Positions 42,155-51,498 are shown, numbered from the stretch's first letter. The stretch: DNA of 55,677 nucleotides from Candidatus Kapaibacterium sp. (GCA_026996895.1 JALWJX010000002.1:1-55677), one strand, 5' to 3'. Notes: a model not told the origin generated them from the letters alone. Numbers and translations: made by a program.

Positions 42155-42865
42155 TTACGGTGCATCAGCTTCGCCAGTCGCTGTTTTGGATGCTCCTTCT
42201 AACACAACAACAACTTCCCCTTTGATAGTCGAGCGTTGCTGAAGGAGCAGATGTAACTCACGCACAGATCCCCGAAGAAATTCTTCGTGGTACTTTGTCA
42301 GTTCTCGGGCGATGCAGGCGCGCCGATTGCCAGCACCCAGGTGTTCCAGTTCTGCAAGGAGTTTGAGGAGACGATGGGGGGATTCATAGCAGACGACTGT
42401 TGCCGGAAAAGAGAGCATGTGCTGGAGAAATTTTTTTCGACGCTTCTTGTGCGGCGGAAATCCAACGAAAACGAAAGGGACAGGAGGAAGTCCACTGGCA
42501 ATTAAGGCTGGCACGAAAGCCGTAGGACCGGGTAAAGGAACAACGGAAATGTTGTGCTCAATGGCTTGGGTAACCAGAACATATCCGGGGTCAGAAAGAA
42601 TCGGAGTTCCAGCATCACTGACTAAGGCAACGTCGAGGTTCTGTAAAAGCTGCTGGATCAGCAGAGGTGCGCGCTGCTTTTCATTGTGCTCGTGGTAGCT
42701 GATGCATTGCCGGGGCGGGATGTTCAAAAGTTTGAGCAGTTGCCGGGTCGTTCGAGTATCTTCACAGGCAATGATATCGACCTGTGCCAAAACCGAAAGC
42801 GCACGTTGCGTAATATCTCCCAGGTTACCAATGGGTACCGGCACAATGTAGAGCGTTCCTGCCAT
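42155..42865 (-). CDS. rsmI: 16S rRNA (cytidine(1402)-2'-O)-methyltransferase
   Basis: A 236-residue SAM-dependent methyltransferase of the tetrapyrrole-methylase fold. MAGTLYIVPVPIGNLGDIT opens the protein, then IACEDTRTTRQLL, SDAGTPILSDPG and VPLPGPTAFVPALIASGLP, all diagnostic of RsmI. It 2'-O-methylates C1402 in the ribosomal decoding site. The ATG at 42865 fits the family start; there is no clear Shine-Dalgarno sequence. Its 3' end is 188 bp from the lipoprotein gene. Confidence 0.96.
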   Translation of the reverse strand: MAGTLYIVPVPIGNLGDITQRALSVLAQVDIIACEDTRTTRQLLKLLNIPPRQCISYHEHNEKQRAPLLIQQLLQNLDVALVSDAGTPILSDPGYVLVTQAIEHNISVVPLPGPTAFVPALIASGLPPVPFVFVGFPPHKKRRKKFLQHMLSFPATVVCYESPHRLLKLLAELEHLGAGNRRACIARELTKYHEEFLRGSVRELHLLLQQRSTIKGEVVVVLEGASKTATGEADAP

Positions 42866-42938
42866 TGGTATTGAAAATTTTATCAGCAATAACTTAACAT
42901 AACGTGCGTCATAGCAGTTAGCTAACCAACCCCATTCT

Positions 42939-43454
42939 TCACCCCGGCGGTTCGAGGTTCTCGCCCTCTTTCCTCGAACCGCTTTTTTTATCCTGTCGAA
43001 TTTTCTGGAAAAAGGACTTCAGAAGGCTGGCAGCTTCGTCCTGGGCAATGCCGCTCACAACCGTGCATCGGTGATTGAGGCGGGGATCATTCAAAAGAGC
43101 GTACAGAGAAGCTACTGCGCCGGCTTTTGGATCGGGGGTGGCGAAAACAACCACGGGAATTCGGGCAAGAACGATCGCTCCAGCGCACATTGGACACGGT
43201 TCTAAGGTGACATAGAGCGTACAATCGGTCAGTCGGCGGGAGCGGAGCACGCGTGCTGCCTGTTGAATTGCCAGAAGCTCGGCGTGAGCGGTTGGGTCCT
43301 GCCGCTGTTCTACTCGATTGTGTTCCCGGGCAATAATAGTGTCATTGTGTACAATAACACATCCTACCGGAATTTCCCCTTCTGCTGCGGCTGAACGGGC
43401 TTCTTCTAAGGCAATAGACATCCAGCGGACGTGTTGGGTCTGGTCGATATTCAT
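42939..43454 (-). CDS. tadA: tRNA-specific adenosine deaminase
   Basis: A 171-residue zinc deaminase that makes inosine at the wobble position of tRNA-Arg. The catalytic motif is TAHAELLAI (His/Glu near residue 56-58) and the zinc cysteines are in LEPCPMCAGAI (near 86-90). The last 18 residues form a charged tail (KKSGSRKEGENLEPPG) encoded by DNA that also makes a terminator-like hairpin on the other strand. It overlaps nothing and lies 15 bp after porD. Confidence 0.95.
   Translation of the reverse strand: MNIDQTQHVRWMSIALEEARSAAAEGEIPVGCVIVHNDTIIAREHNRVEQRQDPTAHAELLAIQQAARVLRSRRLTDCTLYVTLEPCPMCAGAIVLARIPVVVFATPDPKAGAVASLYALLNDPRLNHRCTVVSGIAQDEAASLLKSFFQKIRQDKKSGSRKEGENLEPPG
42947..42989 (+). 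terminator. Terminator-like hairpin antisense to the tadA 3' end
   Basis: GCGGTTCGAGG and CCTCGAACCGC form a perfect 11-bp stem with a 14-nt loop, followed by seven T on the plus strand. No plus-strand gene is upstream. On the minus strand an A run precedes the stem and no T run follows. Confidence 0.6.
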
Positions 43455-43469
43455 ACTTCGAGATGGAGA

Positions 43470-44372
43470 TTAGCGAAGGAGTTGTTGATAATCGAGGCTG
43501 TGTCCGGGATCTAAGTACTGCAGTTTCTGGACAACTTCTCGACGCTTTTCATAGGTGCGAAAGAGATCGATCAGCTCGTTGACTTTGGTATCAAAAAAGA
43601 GCCGGAGCAAAACACTGGGTTTACCAAGGCGATGCTTCCAGCGCACCATTTCTGACAGGATAGCATCCACCACCTGCTGGGCTGTAGCGGGATCGGCCGC
43701 CAGAGTATCAAGTCCATCGGCGTAGTACTGGAAAATCAGGCGGCGAAGATCTTCAAATTCAGCAGAGGTCAACTCGGCAATAATCTGGTATTTGCTGTAT
43801 TCTCCGGGCTCTGTCGAGCGTTCAAATCCCGGATATTGCGCTGCGTTTCCCAGTTCCCAGATGCGATAAGCTGCCCGGTAGGCGGCACTGCCGCCCAGTT
43901 CTGCATAGCTATCTCCATCCATTCCAATGACCAGCAGCATATAGAAGTCGATTAGCGAGCTTAAAGGATCGAAACGATTTGGCTGGTAGGTTAACACCGT
44001 ATTAGGTCGGTAGAAAAAATGCCATTGAGGATCAACGATTCGACAGAGCGGCGATCGGTGTTCCAGACTACCGCCGAGATAACGATCGGCTGCGATGGAT
44101 AAGCGGGCGGTGTACCGACCATCACTACCACTGGTGAAATATACCATAATAGTGACGGGAATCTTTGCTCCTGCCCACTCTTGGTCAGTAAATTGGGAAT
44201 TGTTAATATAGTATTCCAGATCGGATCGAAAGGTTTCTAAGTTAAAAGCTTCTTCGGGTGGTAATAATTCCGTGTTGAGTGTGACTGTCGCTTCAATTTC
44301 TTGAGCGGCTGAATGCCATGACACCAGCACAGCCAGTGTGAGGACCAGTAGGAAAGTTGAACGCTGTCGCAT
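43470..44372 (-). CDS. porD: Type IX secretion system protein PorD (DUF4835)
   Basis: A 300-residue exported protein. A signal peptide (about 1-23, ending HSAAQ) leads into IEATVTLNTELLPPEEAFNLETFRSDLEYYINNSQFTD (shown in part), the start typical of the DUF4835 family now named PorD. The segment LSSLIDFYMLLVIGMDGDSYAELGG and the late RRLIFQYYADGLD stretch also fit. PorD is needed for T9SS in some Bacteroidota; its biochemical role is not fully known. The gene starts only 18 bp from a divergent outer-membrane gene. Its neighbours rsmI and tadA are unrelated in function. Confidence 0.78.
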   Translation of the reverse strand: MRQRSTFLLVLTLAVLVSWHSAAQEIEATVTLNTELLPPEEAFNLETFRSDLEYYINNSQFTDQEWAGAKIPVTIMVYFTSGSDGRYTARLSIAADRYLGGSLEHRSPLCRIVDPQWHFFYRPNTVLTYQPNRFDPLSSLIDFYMLLVIGMDGDSYAELGGSAAYRAAYRIWELGNAAQYPGFERSTEPGEYSKYQIIAELTSAEFEDLRRLIFQYYADGLDTLAADPATAQQVVDAILSEMVRWKHRLGKPSVLLRLFFDTKVNELIDLFRTYEKRREVVQKLQYLDPGHSLDYQQLLR

Positions 44373-44390
44373 AAAGGCATCACTTACTTA

Positions 44391-45248
44391 ATGGCACATA
44401 CCTGCTTGAAAGGCAATGTACGACTTCCCGCTCTGGGGATTGTGTTTTTGATAGCTCTCAGTAGCGGCGTGAAAGGGAGGGCGCAACCTTTTCCGCAACA
44501 GCAATTTCCTCTGGTGTCACCGTATTGTGGGACGTTGTTGTCCTGGTTTCGGGTTATGAATCGTAATCCTGCTGCGCTGGCGCATTTCCGGGATACGATC
44601 GCCGGACAGCGCCGGGCTTTTTTTGCAGTCCAGCCATCCCGGTTTGGATTGTCAGCATTAAATCGGCTAACGGCTGGGATATTGCTGCCTGCTCTGCTGG
44701 AAGGATTGCCGATGAGCATTATTGTTCACGGTACCGGAGGAGCAAAATTCACAGATCTCCAGACAGCACTATCCGTTGGATATGCAGGACTGCCCTCCTT
44801 TTTCATCGGAGGACGGTTAGCAGTTCGGTATCAACGGTTTGGATCGCTTCGCACCTGGCTGGATGGAAGCTGGTCGACTGCTGTTTTGTTTGTTATCGAT
44901 ACCATCTGGTCGCTGGCAGCCACAGTCCAGAATTTTCCACATTTCCACCGTGCTCCCGCTTCTATGGCGATGTATGAGGCAACGACAAGTTTGCGCTGGC
45001 ATCAGCCTGAGGCTTCAATGGAGGTGGGACTCCTGCTTCGGAGCTTTGCAGCACCTTCAGCGTATGGATTGTTTGAAACAGCAGCTATCGGCGTACCGTT
45101 CCGCATCGGATACCAGCTTTTTCCTGCGACAGCAGAATTCAGTATTGCAGTACCAGCGGGTAGCGCGATAGCAGAAATGGTAGTCAGTTATCAACCGATC
45201 TTAGGGATAGTTGTAGAAGTTGCTGTTGAATACGTATGGGCACAGTAA
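44391..45248 (+). CDS. Putative outer-membrane barrel protein
   Basis: A 285-residue exported protein. A signal peptide (about 1-32, ending GRAQ) is followed by many short hydrophobic strands (LTAGILLPALLEGLPMSIIVHG, ASMEVGLLLRSFAAPSAYG, EMVVSYQPILGIVVEVAVEYVWA), suggesting a small beta-barrel. NRNPAALA near residue 57 recalls the NPAGLA motif of PorV/PorQ-like barrels. No defined family is recognised. The next gene starts inside its last 13 bp, so the two are cotranscribed. Confidence 0.55.
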   Translation: MAHTCLKGNVRLPALGIVFLIALSSGVKGRAQPFPQQQFPLVSPYCGTLLSWFRVMNRNPAALAHFRDTIAGQRRAFFAVQPSRFGLSALNRLTAGILLPALLEGLPMSIIVHGTGGAKFTDLQTALSVGYAGLPSFFIGGRLAVRYQRFGSLRTWLDGSWSTAVLFVIDTIWSLAATVQNFPHFHRAPASMAMYEATTSLRWHQPEASMEVGLLLRSFAAPSAYGLFETAAIGVPFRIGYQLFPATAEFSIAVPAGSAIAEMVVSYQPILGIVVEVAVEYVWAQ

Positions 45249-47158
45249 GATTCTGGGTTACACTGGTGTTCCCCATAACGTGTATTGCCCAGTATTTACC
45301 GCTGGTGCAGGATTACGGAATGCTGACAGATCCGGGATTTGCTGAATGGATTGAGGAATTCGTGTCGCGCACCCGCAACCCGATTAATCTTTACGAAGCT
45401 ACGGAAGAGGATTTGTTGTTTTTACCGTGGATTTCCCCGGTGCTTGCCCGGCAGATTGTGCAGGAGGTAGAAGCGGGACATATCAGCAGTATGGATGATC
45501 TCTGCCGGTTCTTTTTGGCTCCCTGGCAGTGCGAACTGTTTCAACAACTCTTTGTGTTGGAGCCACAACCGCCATCCCGGCGTTTTTTCTATCGCCTGCG
45601 GTGGGGCGCCAGTTTTCCTCCGGGATCTCCCATTCATCGTGGCACGTTTCAGGGTGATTACACAACCTTTCTCCATCGAATGACAGGGACTATCAGGGGA
45701 TGGCAGGGATTTCTCCAGTTTGCCAAGGATCCGGGCGAGCCACTGCGGTATGCAACGCTGCAAGGGGCTTTCTGGAAAGTTCGGGAGCAGTGGAAGGTCA
45801 TCGCGGGGGATTTTGGCGTACGGCTTGGCTTGGGAAATTTGCTATGGTACGGTTTGGGAAATTGGAAAAGCGCTGATGTCATTAGCCCTGTCGTACGCTT
45901 TGCTGTTAGCATCTACCCATTTCGTTCTACGTTTGCCGGTATGCGGTTTCGTGGGGTTGCTGCGGAGTATTTCACCCGCCTGGATTCAAGCGTGCAGCTC
46001 CATCTTCTGGGATGGGGATCATATCGAAACCGAAGTGGAAGCGTTGATAGTCTTGGAATGATTACCTCAATCAATGTTGGTGAAACCTTCCGGACGCAGA
46101 GTGAGATCCGGGGACGGCATAGTTTTCAGGAGTACGTTGCAGGCGTAGGGGTGGAATTACGAGATCCTGCCTGGCGTGTTGGCACGGCAATAGGATACTT
46201 TGCCTATGATCGTCCCATCCGTTCCCGGTCCCGGTATAGTCCCCCGTATCAACAGTGGCTGGCAACCACTGTATTTGCGCAGTGGCGGAGTACTACTGCG
46301 ACTATTGGAGGCGAACTGACACTGTTACCACGGGGACAGCAAGGGGTTCGAGTAGGGTATCAACAACGATTCTCAAGCCGCCTGCGTTTAGCAATAGCTG
46401 CCCGCTACTTTTCACCGGGATATCGATCTCCGTGGGGAACAAATTTTGGTCAATGGACGCCACCGGGAAACGAAATAGGAGTGTATACCGGGATCCAGAT
46501 GCGGCTACGAAACGGTCTCTGGTACTTCTATAGTGACTTGTTTCAATCCCTTCAGCCACGAAGGGACCATTTTTATCGGACTGCTGGTGTGGAAGTACGG
46601 ATGGGCTGGCGGCAGCAGCGGAGGCGCTATCCCGTGTGGATCGAGCTGCGGGGACAGCGGAAAGTTACGGATCGACGGCAGTCAACAGCCTTTACAATTG
46701 TTCCGCAGTACAATCTGCAGGCTGTTTTGCAACTCCGGGCAGACCTGGATCGTCGCACAGCACTTTTGTCGCGAATACAATTTATTGCTTCATTCGAGCA
46801 CCAGCTTTCCAATCAGCCGACCGGTTATGGAATAGCACTGGTCAATACGGGACGCTTTATGCTCCATTCCCTTCAGGATATACAGTTCGTTGTTCAGGTC
46901 TGTAGCTATGCTCTTTCTAACGCGGAGCTCTGGATCTGGGAGCCGGGAGTACAGGCGCAGTGGAATCTTGCCCATCTTACGCAGTATGGTATCGACGTGG
47001 TTGGAGTGGCGCGGTGGGCGACACTGGCTCAGCTCGGGATAGAGATCCGATGGAAGTACCGTCTTTCGAAAATGCCACAATGCGGAAACCGCACAAAGCA
47101 ATTCGCGTGCTGGCAGGATACGCAGTGGTTGACAGTACAGGTTACGACTCGTTGGTAA
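45236..47158 (+). CDS. Helix-hairpin-helix domain fused to an outer-membrane barrel
   Basis: A 640-residue exported protein. A signal peptide (about 1-19, ending CIAQ) precedes a ComEA-like helix-hairpin-helix domain at about 35-95 (RNPINLYEATEEDLLFLPWISPVLARQI), followed by about 520 residues of amphipathic strands rich in Arg, Trp and Tyr, which fit a large beta-barrel. Such fusions occur in Bacteroidota with unknown role. A DNA- or peptidoglycan-related function at the outer membrane is possible from the hairpin alone. It overlaps its upstream neighbour by 13 bp and converges on the REC-HisKA gene with a 17-bp overlap. Confidence 0.65.
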   Translation: MGTVRFWVTLVFPITCIAQYLPLVQDYGMLTDPGFAEWIEEFVSRTRNPINLYEATEEDLLFLPWISPVLARQIVQEVEAGHISSMDDLCRFFLAPWQCELFQQLFVLEPQPPSRRFFYRLRWGASFPPGSPIHRGTFQGDYTTFLHRMTGTIRGWQGFLQFAKDPGEPLRYATLQGAFWKVREQWKVIAGDFGVRLGLGNLLWYGLGNWKSADVISPVVRFAVSIYPFRSTFAGMRFRGVAAEYFTRLDSSVQLHLLGWGSYRNRSGSVDSLGMITSINVGETFRTQSEIRGRHSFQEYVAGVGVELRDPAWRVGTAIGYFAYDRPIRSRSRYSPPYQQWLATTVFAQWRSTTATIGGELTLLPRGQQGVRVGYQQRFSSRLRLAIAARYFSPGYRSPWGTNFGQWTPPGNEIGVYTGIQMRLRNGLWYFYSDLFQSLQPRRDHFYRTAGVEVRMGWRQQRRRYPVWIELRGQRKVTDRRQSTAFTIVPQYNLQAVLQLRADLDRRTALLSRIQFIASFEHQLSNQPTGYGIALVNTGRFMLHSLQDIQFVVQVCSYALSNAELWIWEPGVQAQWNLAHLTQYGIDVVGVARWATLAQLGIEIRWKYRLSKMPQCGNRTKQFACWQDTQWLTVQVTTRW

Positions 47159-48302
47159 CGTTGGCAGGAAGCGAGAGTTGAATGATTACATTCTTGCCGG
47201 ATTTTTCAATTTCCAGAGACCCCTGATGGAGTTGAGTAATGAGCCGGGCTAAGCGAAAGCTCATTTCCAGAGGAGACAGAGATCGGGCGTTGTTTTCCTT
47301 CCCTCCCTGAAGTTTTGTAATTGTTGCATCTGAAATGGCAGTATTGTCATTTTCAATGTGCAGCAATACGGTGGAGAAAGAAGATGCTCGAGTGGTGATT
47401 CGCAGCGTGCTTTGAGGGTGGGCATTTTCTACAATTGGAAGTATCAGGCTGTGAAGCATTTGCAATAGCTTTGCGCAATCAGCATAGAGGGAGAGAGAAT
47501 CGAACTTCGTGCTGAGTTGAATATTCTTTTTGCTAATAAGCGGGTCGAGCAAGTTTAATACGTTCTGGAGCAATTGCTCCAGGTCACATTGCTTTTTCAT
47601 CAACTGACCAGCACTAAAGTGCGACATAAAAGTGAGTTCATCGACAATGGGTAGAATGTTAGTGATGGAATTTTCAATGAGCTGGGCAAATTCTCTGACC
47701 GTTTCTGGATTCCCGCTTTCGTCTGTTTGAAGAATTCTGGCTAATCCACGAATTCCGCTCAGCGGGGAGCGAAGATCGTGCGAGAGCAGGCGAAGCATCT
47801 GATTTTTCTCATCATTCAATTCCGCTAAGAAGCGATTTGCGCGTTCTAATTCTTCCTGGGTGCGCCGGAGTTCATCCTGCAAAAATTTCAACTGAGCTAA
47901 ATTCCGAACTTTGTAGGCAAGAATTTCTTCGTCGTACGGCTTGGTGACATAATCAACGGCTCCCAGGGCTAAGCCTTTCTTGATTGCTTCCTCCTGATTC
48001 AGAGCCGAGAGGAAGAGAAAAGGAAGAGTATCCCGGTGAGGAATCTGGCGGGTCTGCCGCAGAACTTCAAACCCATCCATTCGAGGTAAGAGCACGTCGC
48101 AGATAACAACGGAAAAATCCTGAGCGCGAAGTTTTTCCAGTGCCTCAACCCCGTCACTGGCTTCGGTTATCTTTACACCGGGCAGTTGATCCTGTAAGTC
48201 CAGCTTAAGAAGCTCCATATTGTCCGGCAAATCTTCGATGATCAACAGGTGGATATGGGAAAATTCAGAAGATTTTGAGGGCTGCGAAGTATTAGGCAAC
48301 AT
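47142..48302 (-). CDS. Response-regulator/histidine-kinase hybrid with decayed ATPase domain
   Basis: A 386-residue soluble protein. The receiver domain (about 16-135) has the acidic pair ED (23-24), phospho-acceptor Asp69 in VVICDVLLPRMDGFEV and Lys121. A coiled coil (about 136-165) links it to a HisKA domain with His175 in LLSHDLRSPLSG. The C-terminal ATPase-like region (about 270-380) lacks the DxGxG and GxGLGL boxes, so ATP binding is doubtful. It likely receives a phosphate at Asp69 and/or His175. It overlaps the upstream sensor gene by 11 bp, so both are expressed together. No DNA-binding domain is present. Confidence 0.8.
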   Translation of the reverse strand: MLPNTSQPSKSSEFSHIHLLIIEDLPDNMELLKLDLQDQLPGVKITEASDGVEALEKLRAQDFSVVICDVLLPRMDGFEVLRQTRQIPHRDTLPFLFLSALNQEEAIKKGLALGAVDYVTKPYDEEILAYKVRNLAQLKFLQDELRRTQEELERANRFLAELNDEKNQMLRLLSHDLRSPLSGIRGLARILQTDESGNPETVREFAQLIENSITNILPIVDELTFMSHFSAGQLMKKQCDLEQLLQNVLNLLDPLISKKNIQLSTKFDSLSLYADCAKLLQMLHSLILPIVENAHPQSTLRITTRASSFSTVLLHIENDNTAISDATITKLQGGKENNARSLSPLEMSFRLARLITQLHQGSLEIEKSGKNVIIQLSLPANVTNES

Positions 48303-51300
48303 TTTCTACTTTCTCCACTGTTGTTAAAATTTTCTCTTTCCATACAAGCTTTTGTGGCAACAGGAGGCGAAACGTGCTCCCTTTGCCTAATTCCGAAGAG
48401 AGCAGACGAAGGTCCCCGTGCATTTCTGTAGCAAATTGTTTTGCAATGGCTAACCCCAGTCCGATGCCACCGAAGGTGGAGGCGGAATCAGCCGTTTTGC
48501 CCTGATGAAAAGGCTCAAAAATAGAGGGTTGATCATCCTTGGCGATGCCACGTCCGGTATCCTGGACGTCAATTGCCAGATAAGGGAGTCCGTGTTCGGT
48601 AGTGTTCGATACCCGGATCGTAATGGCGCCCTGGTCCGTAAAACGAATTGCATTGCTTAAGAGATTTTTCAGGATTTGATCGATCATTTGAGCATTGCCG
48701 TAAACAGTCAAATCCTGAGTATGAATCTGTAATTGCAGTTGTACTCCTTTGTGGAGGATAGGGCGGAACTCTTCGACTAATCGCGGGAGGAGATTGGACA
48801 AGTCAACTTTGGTAATGAGGCTTTCTGTTTTTTGTGTTTCCATCCGGGCATATTGCAGAATGGAATTGATATGTGCTAATAGGGTTTCTGCATTGCGGTA
48901 GATAGCATCTAATGCTTTCAGGACCTCGGGGGATGTAATTTGATGTTTGCGAAGCAGGCGGCGGGTAAAACCCAGAATAATATTCAGAGGGGTGCGCAGT
49001 TCGTGGGTTACTTTGGCTAAAAAATTCATTTTCGCTTCATTTGCTGCTTCCGCCCGCTGCTTTGCCTGCTCTAATTCCTGAATGACCAGTTCTAACTCCT
49101 GCGTTTTTGCAACTAACGCAGCAGTTCGGCGTGCTACTTCTTTTTCTAACCATTGATTGAGTTGCGCAACCCGGTAGTTGCGATACCACAGAATACCGCT
49201 GGTGAGCAGTGTTAGCAACAGAGCGATGCCAAGATAGAACCAGTGAGTTTGCCACCAGGGAGGTGCAATGGTGAACTCAAACGTTGCGGGATGTTTTGAC
49301 CACTCTCCATACAGATAGCCTGCTCGAACCTTGAAGATGTAGGTACCTGGCGGTAGTTGCGAGTAGAGAACCGAGCGTTTTGCGGTAGGAGCGCTCCAGG
49401 CTGTGTCAAATCCTGCCAGCATATAAGAGTAGCGGATTGCTTTAGGGTTATGCAAACTAATGCCAGCATATTCAAAGAGGAGGTAATTATAGTCGTATGG
49501 AATGGTACTGCCGCTGGAGATCGTGCTGTCCAGCGCCATAATCTTGACACGCTTAATAACAATGTCGGGAACAAAAGTCTTGGATTCTGCTTCGGTGAGA
49601 CGATACGAATACGCTCCGTCTACACTGCCCATCCAGATATTTCCATAACGATCCCGGCTAATAGCACCGGTGTTAATTTCAATTGCTGGAAATCCTTCAT
49701 TTGGACCATACGGATAAAATTGGCGATTAGCGAACGAAAATCGGGCAAAGCCCTGGTTGGTTCCAATCCAGAGATTCTGGCTTCGGGTATCGACAAACAG
49801 GGCAGTGATCACATCAGAAACGAATTGCGCTGAATTTTCCAGACGACGGAGTTGATTCTCGGGGGAAATTTGCAATATGCCCTGACCGTTCGTGCCAATC
49901 CAGATCGTATGGGTGGGATCTACCGCTAATACAGTTGGATAAAGAGTTGTAAGGTCAAACGGGAAACGGTGAAACTGATGATTGTTCAACTGGAGCACTG
50001 CCTTGTCAGTAAGGATTAATACGCCATAATAGGGATCCAGCGAGAGTCCACGAACCGTTCCAGCACTCTCGGGAATAATGTGCCATCGTTGGCGTTGCCC
50101 GGACGGAGAATATACCAGCAGTTTGTTGGTACGGTCTAAGAGCCAGAAATTGCCCTGGGGATCTATGGCTGCCGCTTGCAGTTGTGCAATGGCTGCCTGA
50201 AATCGAAAATGGATCCCAGAGCGCCGCAGCATATAAACTTTTCCACGAGCAGAAATACCCCAGCATTGCTTAGAAGAGTCTTGCAGCAGTGTGGTAATGA
50301 GATCGGCAGTGGTATCCTTCAGGGAGTATACAGTAACATTCAGGGGACGTCCCGGGAGTGATGGATACCGAATCTGGGCTAACCCGTTGTCTGTCGCAAT
50401 CCAGAGGAATCGCTGGTGGTCGTCAATGACTGCTAATACGTTGTTACTGGGCAGGCGGTTTTTGGTAGTGTATCGCGTCATGATAGCAGGTCGAAAAAGT
50501 ACGATGCCACCGCCGAATGTGCCAATCCAGATCTGTCCTTCCCGATCCTGAGTTAGCGCTAAGACATCCGGGTTGGGAATGCCTTCATTTTTGCCATATC
50601 GGTACAGGTATTGCCCACCGCGAAGCTGGGCGACACCGCCACCGTAAGTGCCGATCCAGAGTGTGCCAGAAGGGTCGAACAAAAGGCGAGTAATGAATGA
50701 AGCAATTCGATATCCTTGCTTACGGGAGAAATACTGCCAGGGAGATTTACCACGCAGTTTACGGGCTTCAGAATAGCTGGCAATACCACCATTACGGGTT
50801 CCGATCCAGATCCGTCCCTGATTGTCTTCTGCCAGGCATCGAACCCAGTTGTCTGGCAAACCTTTGGTATGGTCTAAATATTCCCATTGGGTAGAAGTAG
50901 ACAGATCAGATGCTGATGGAATGATGGTCAGTCCATTTTCTGTCCCGATCCAGATTCGTTGCCGGCTATCTTCCAGAACCGCAAATACCGCATTGCCTGG
51001 TAGCCCGTTTTTGTTGGTAAGATGTGAAATTTGTGCTCCCAGATCTCCCAGGATAAAAACGCCGTTTCCAAGGGTACCAATCCATAGTTGGTTGTGACTG
51101 TCTTCATAAAGGGCAACAACGGGAGTATTGGGCGTATTTGGTAGCGGAATGATTTGAAAAGCATCATTCTCCCACAAAGTGAGCTTTCCATTGCTATGTC
51201 CAATCCATACCCGGTTTCGGCTGTCGACTAACAAAGCTGAAATTTCATTGGAAGCCAATCCATCCCGTACAGTAAAGGTCTGAATTTCGTAGCCGTCGTA

Positions 51301-51498
51301 TCGTGCCAGACCCCGAATAGTTCCGATTAAGATTCGTCCATCGTGATCGGTTGTCAGAGCAGTGATATATGCAGAGGGCAGAGCAGTATTTTTCGAAAAC
51401 AGGTGAGGTTCCAGCGTAGTCCCGTACAGCGGACGGGAAAGGAAAGCAAATGCTGCGGCAACGGTGATGATTGCACGCCAGATGTTTTCTCGTGTCAT
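48292..51498 (-). CDS. Propeller-sensor histidine kinase (Reg_prop, Y_Y_Y, HisKA, HATPase)
   Basis: A 1068-residue membrane kinase. After a signal peptide (about 1-26) come fourteen blade motifs of the LWIGTxxG type, enough for two seven-bladed propellers (about 30-640), a Y_Y_Y domain (about 665-745: YLLFEYAGISL, YSQLPPGTYIFKVRAG), a transmembrane helix near 750-770, a coiled coil, HisKA with His832 in THELRTPLN, and an intact HATPase domain (NLLSNAIRF, DTGRGIAKDD, GGIGLGLAIAK). Hybrid two-component systems of this type sense periplasmic ligands, often glycans. Unlike those, it lacks its own receiver and AraC domains; these functions would be split to the following gene. Confidence 0.9.
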   Translation of the reverse strand: MTRENIWRAIITVAAAFAFLSRPLYGTTLEPHLFSKNTALPSAYITALTTDHDGRILIGTIRGLARYDGYEIQTFTVRDGLASNEISALLVDSRNRVWIGHSNGKLTLWENDAFQIIPLPNTPNTPVVALYEDSHNQLWIGTLGNGVFILGDLGAQISHLTNKNGLPGNAVFAVLEDSRQRIWIGTENGLTIIPSASDLSTSTQWEYLDHTKGLPDNWVRCLAEDNQGRIWIGTRNGGIASYSEARKLRGKSPWQYFSRKQGYRIASFITRLLFDPSGTLWIGTYGGGVAQLRGGQYLYRYGKNEGIPNPDVLALTQDREGQIWIGTFGGGIVLFRPAIMTRYTTKNRLPSNNVLAVIDDHQRFLWIATDNGLAQIRYPSLPGRPLNVTVYSLKDTTADLITTLLQDSSKQCWGISARGKVYMLRRSGIHFRFQAAIAQLQAAAIDPQGNFWLLDRTNKLLVYSPSGQRQRWHIIPESAGTVRGLSLDPYYGVLILTDKAVLQLNNHQFHRFPFDLTTLYPTVLAVDPTHTIWIGTNGQGILQISPENQLRRLENSAQFVSDVITALFVDTRSQNLWIGTNQGFARFSFANRQFYPYGPNEGFPAIEINTGAISRDRYGNIWMGSVDGAYSYRLTEAESKTFVPDIVIKRVKIMALDSTISSGSTIPYDYNYLLFEYAGISLHNPKAIRYSYMLAGFDTAWSAPTAKRSVLYSQLPPGTYIFKVRAGYLYGEWSKHPATFEFTIAPPWWQTHWFYLGIALLLTLLTSGILWYRNYRVAQLNQWLEKEVARRTAALVAKTQELELVIQELEQAKQRAEAANEAKMNFLAKVTHELRTPLNIILGFTRRLLRKHQITSPEVLKALDAIYRNAETLLAHINSILQYARMETQKTESLITKVDLSNLLPRLVEEFRPILHKGVQLQLQIHTQDLTVYGNAQMIDQILKNLLSNAIRFTDQGAITIRVSNTTEHGLPYLAIDVQDTGRGIAKDDQPSIFEPFHQGKTADSASTFGGIGLGLAIAKQFATEMHGDLRLLSSELGKGSTFRLLLPQKLVWKEKILTTVEKVENVA

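Noticed and set aside
42917-42926. GTTAGCTAAC palindrome between tadA and rsmI
   Set aside because: Ten bases occur by chance at this window size and nothing else supports it.
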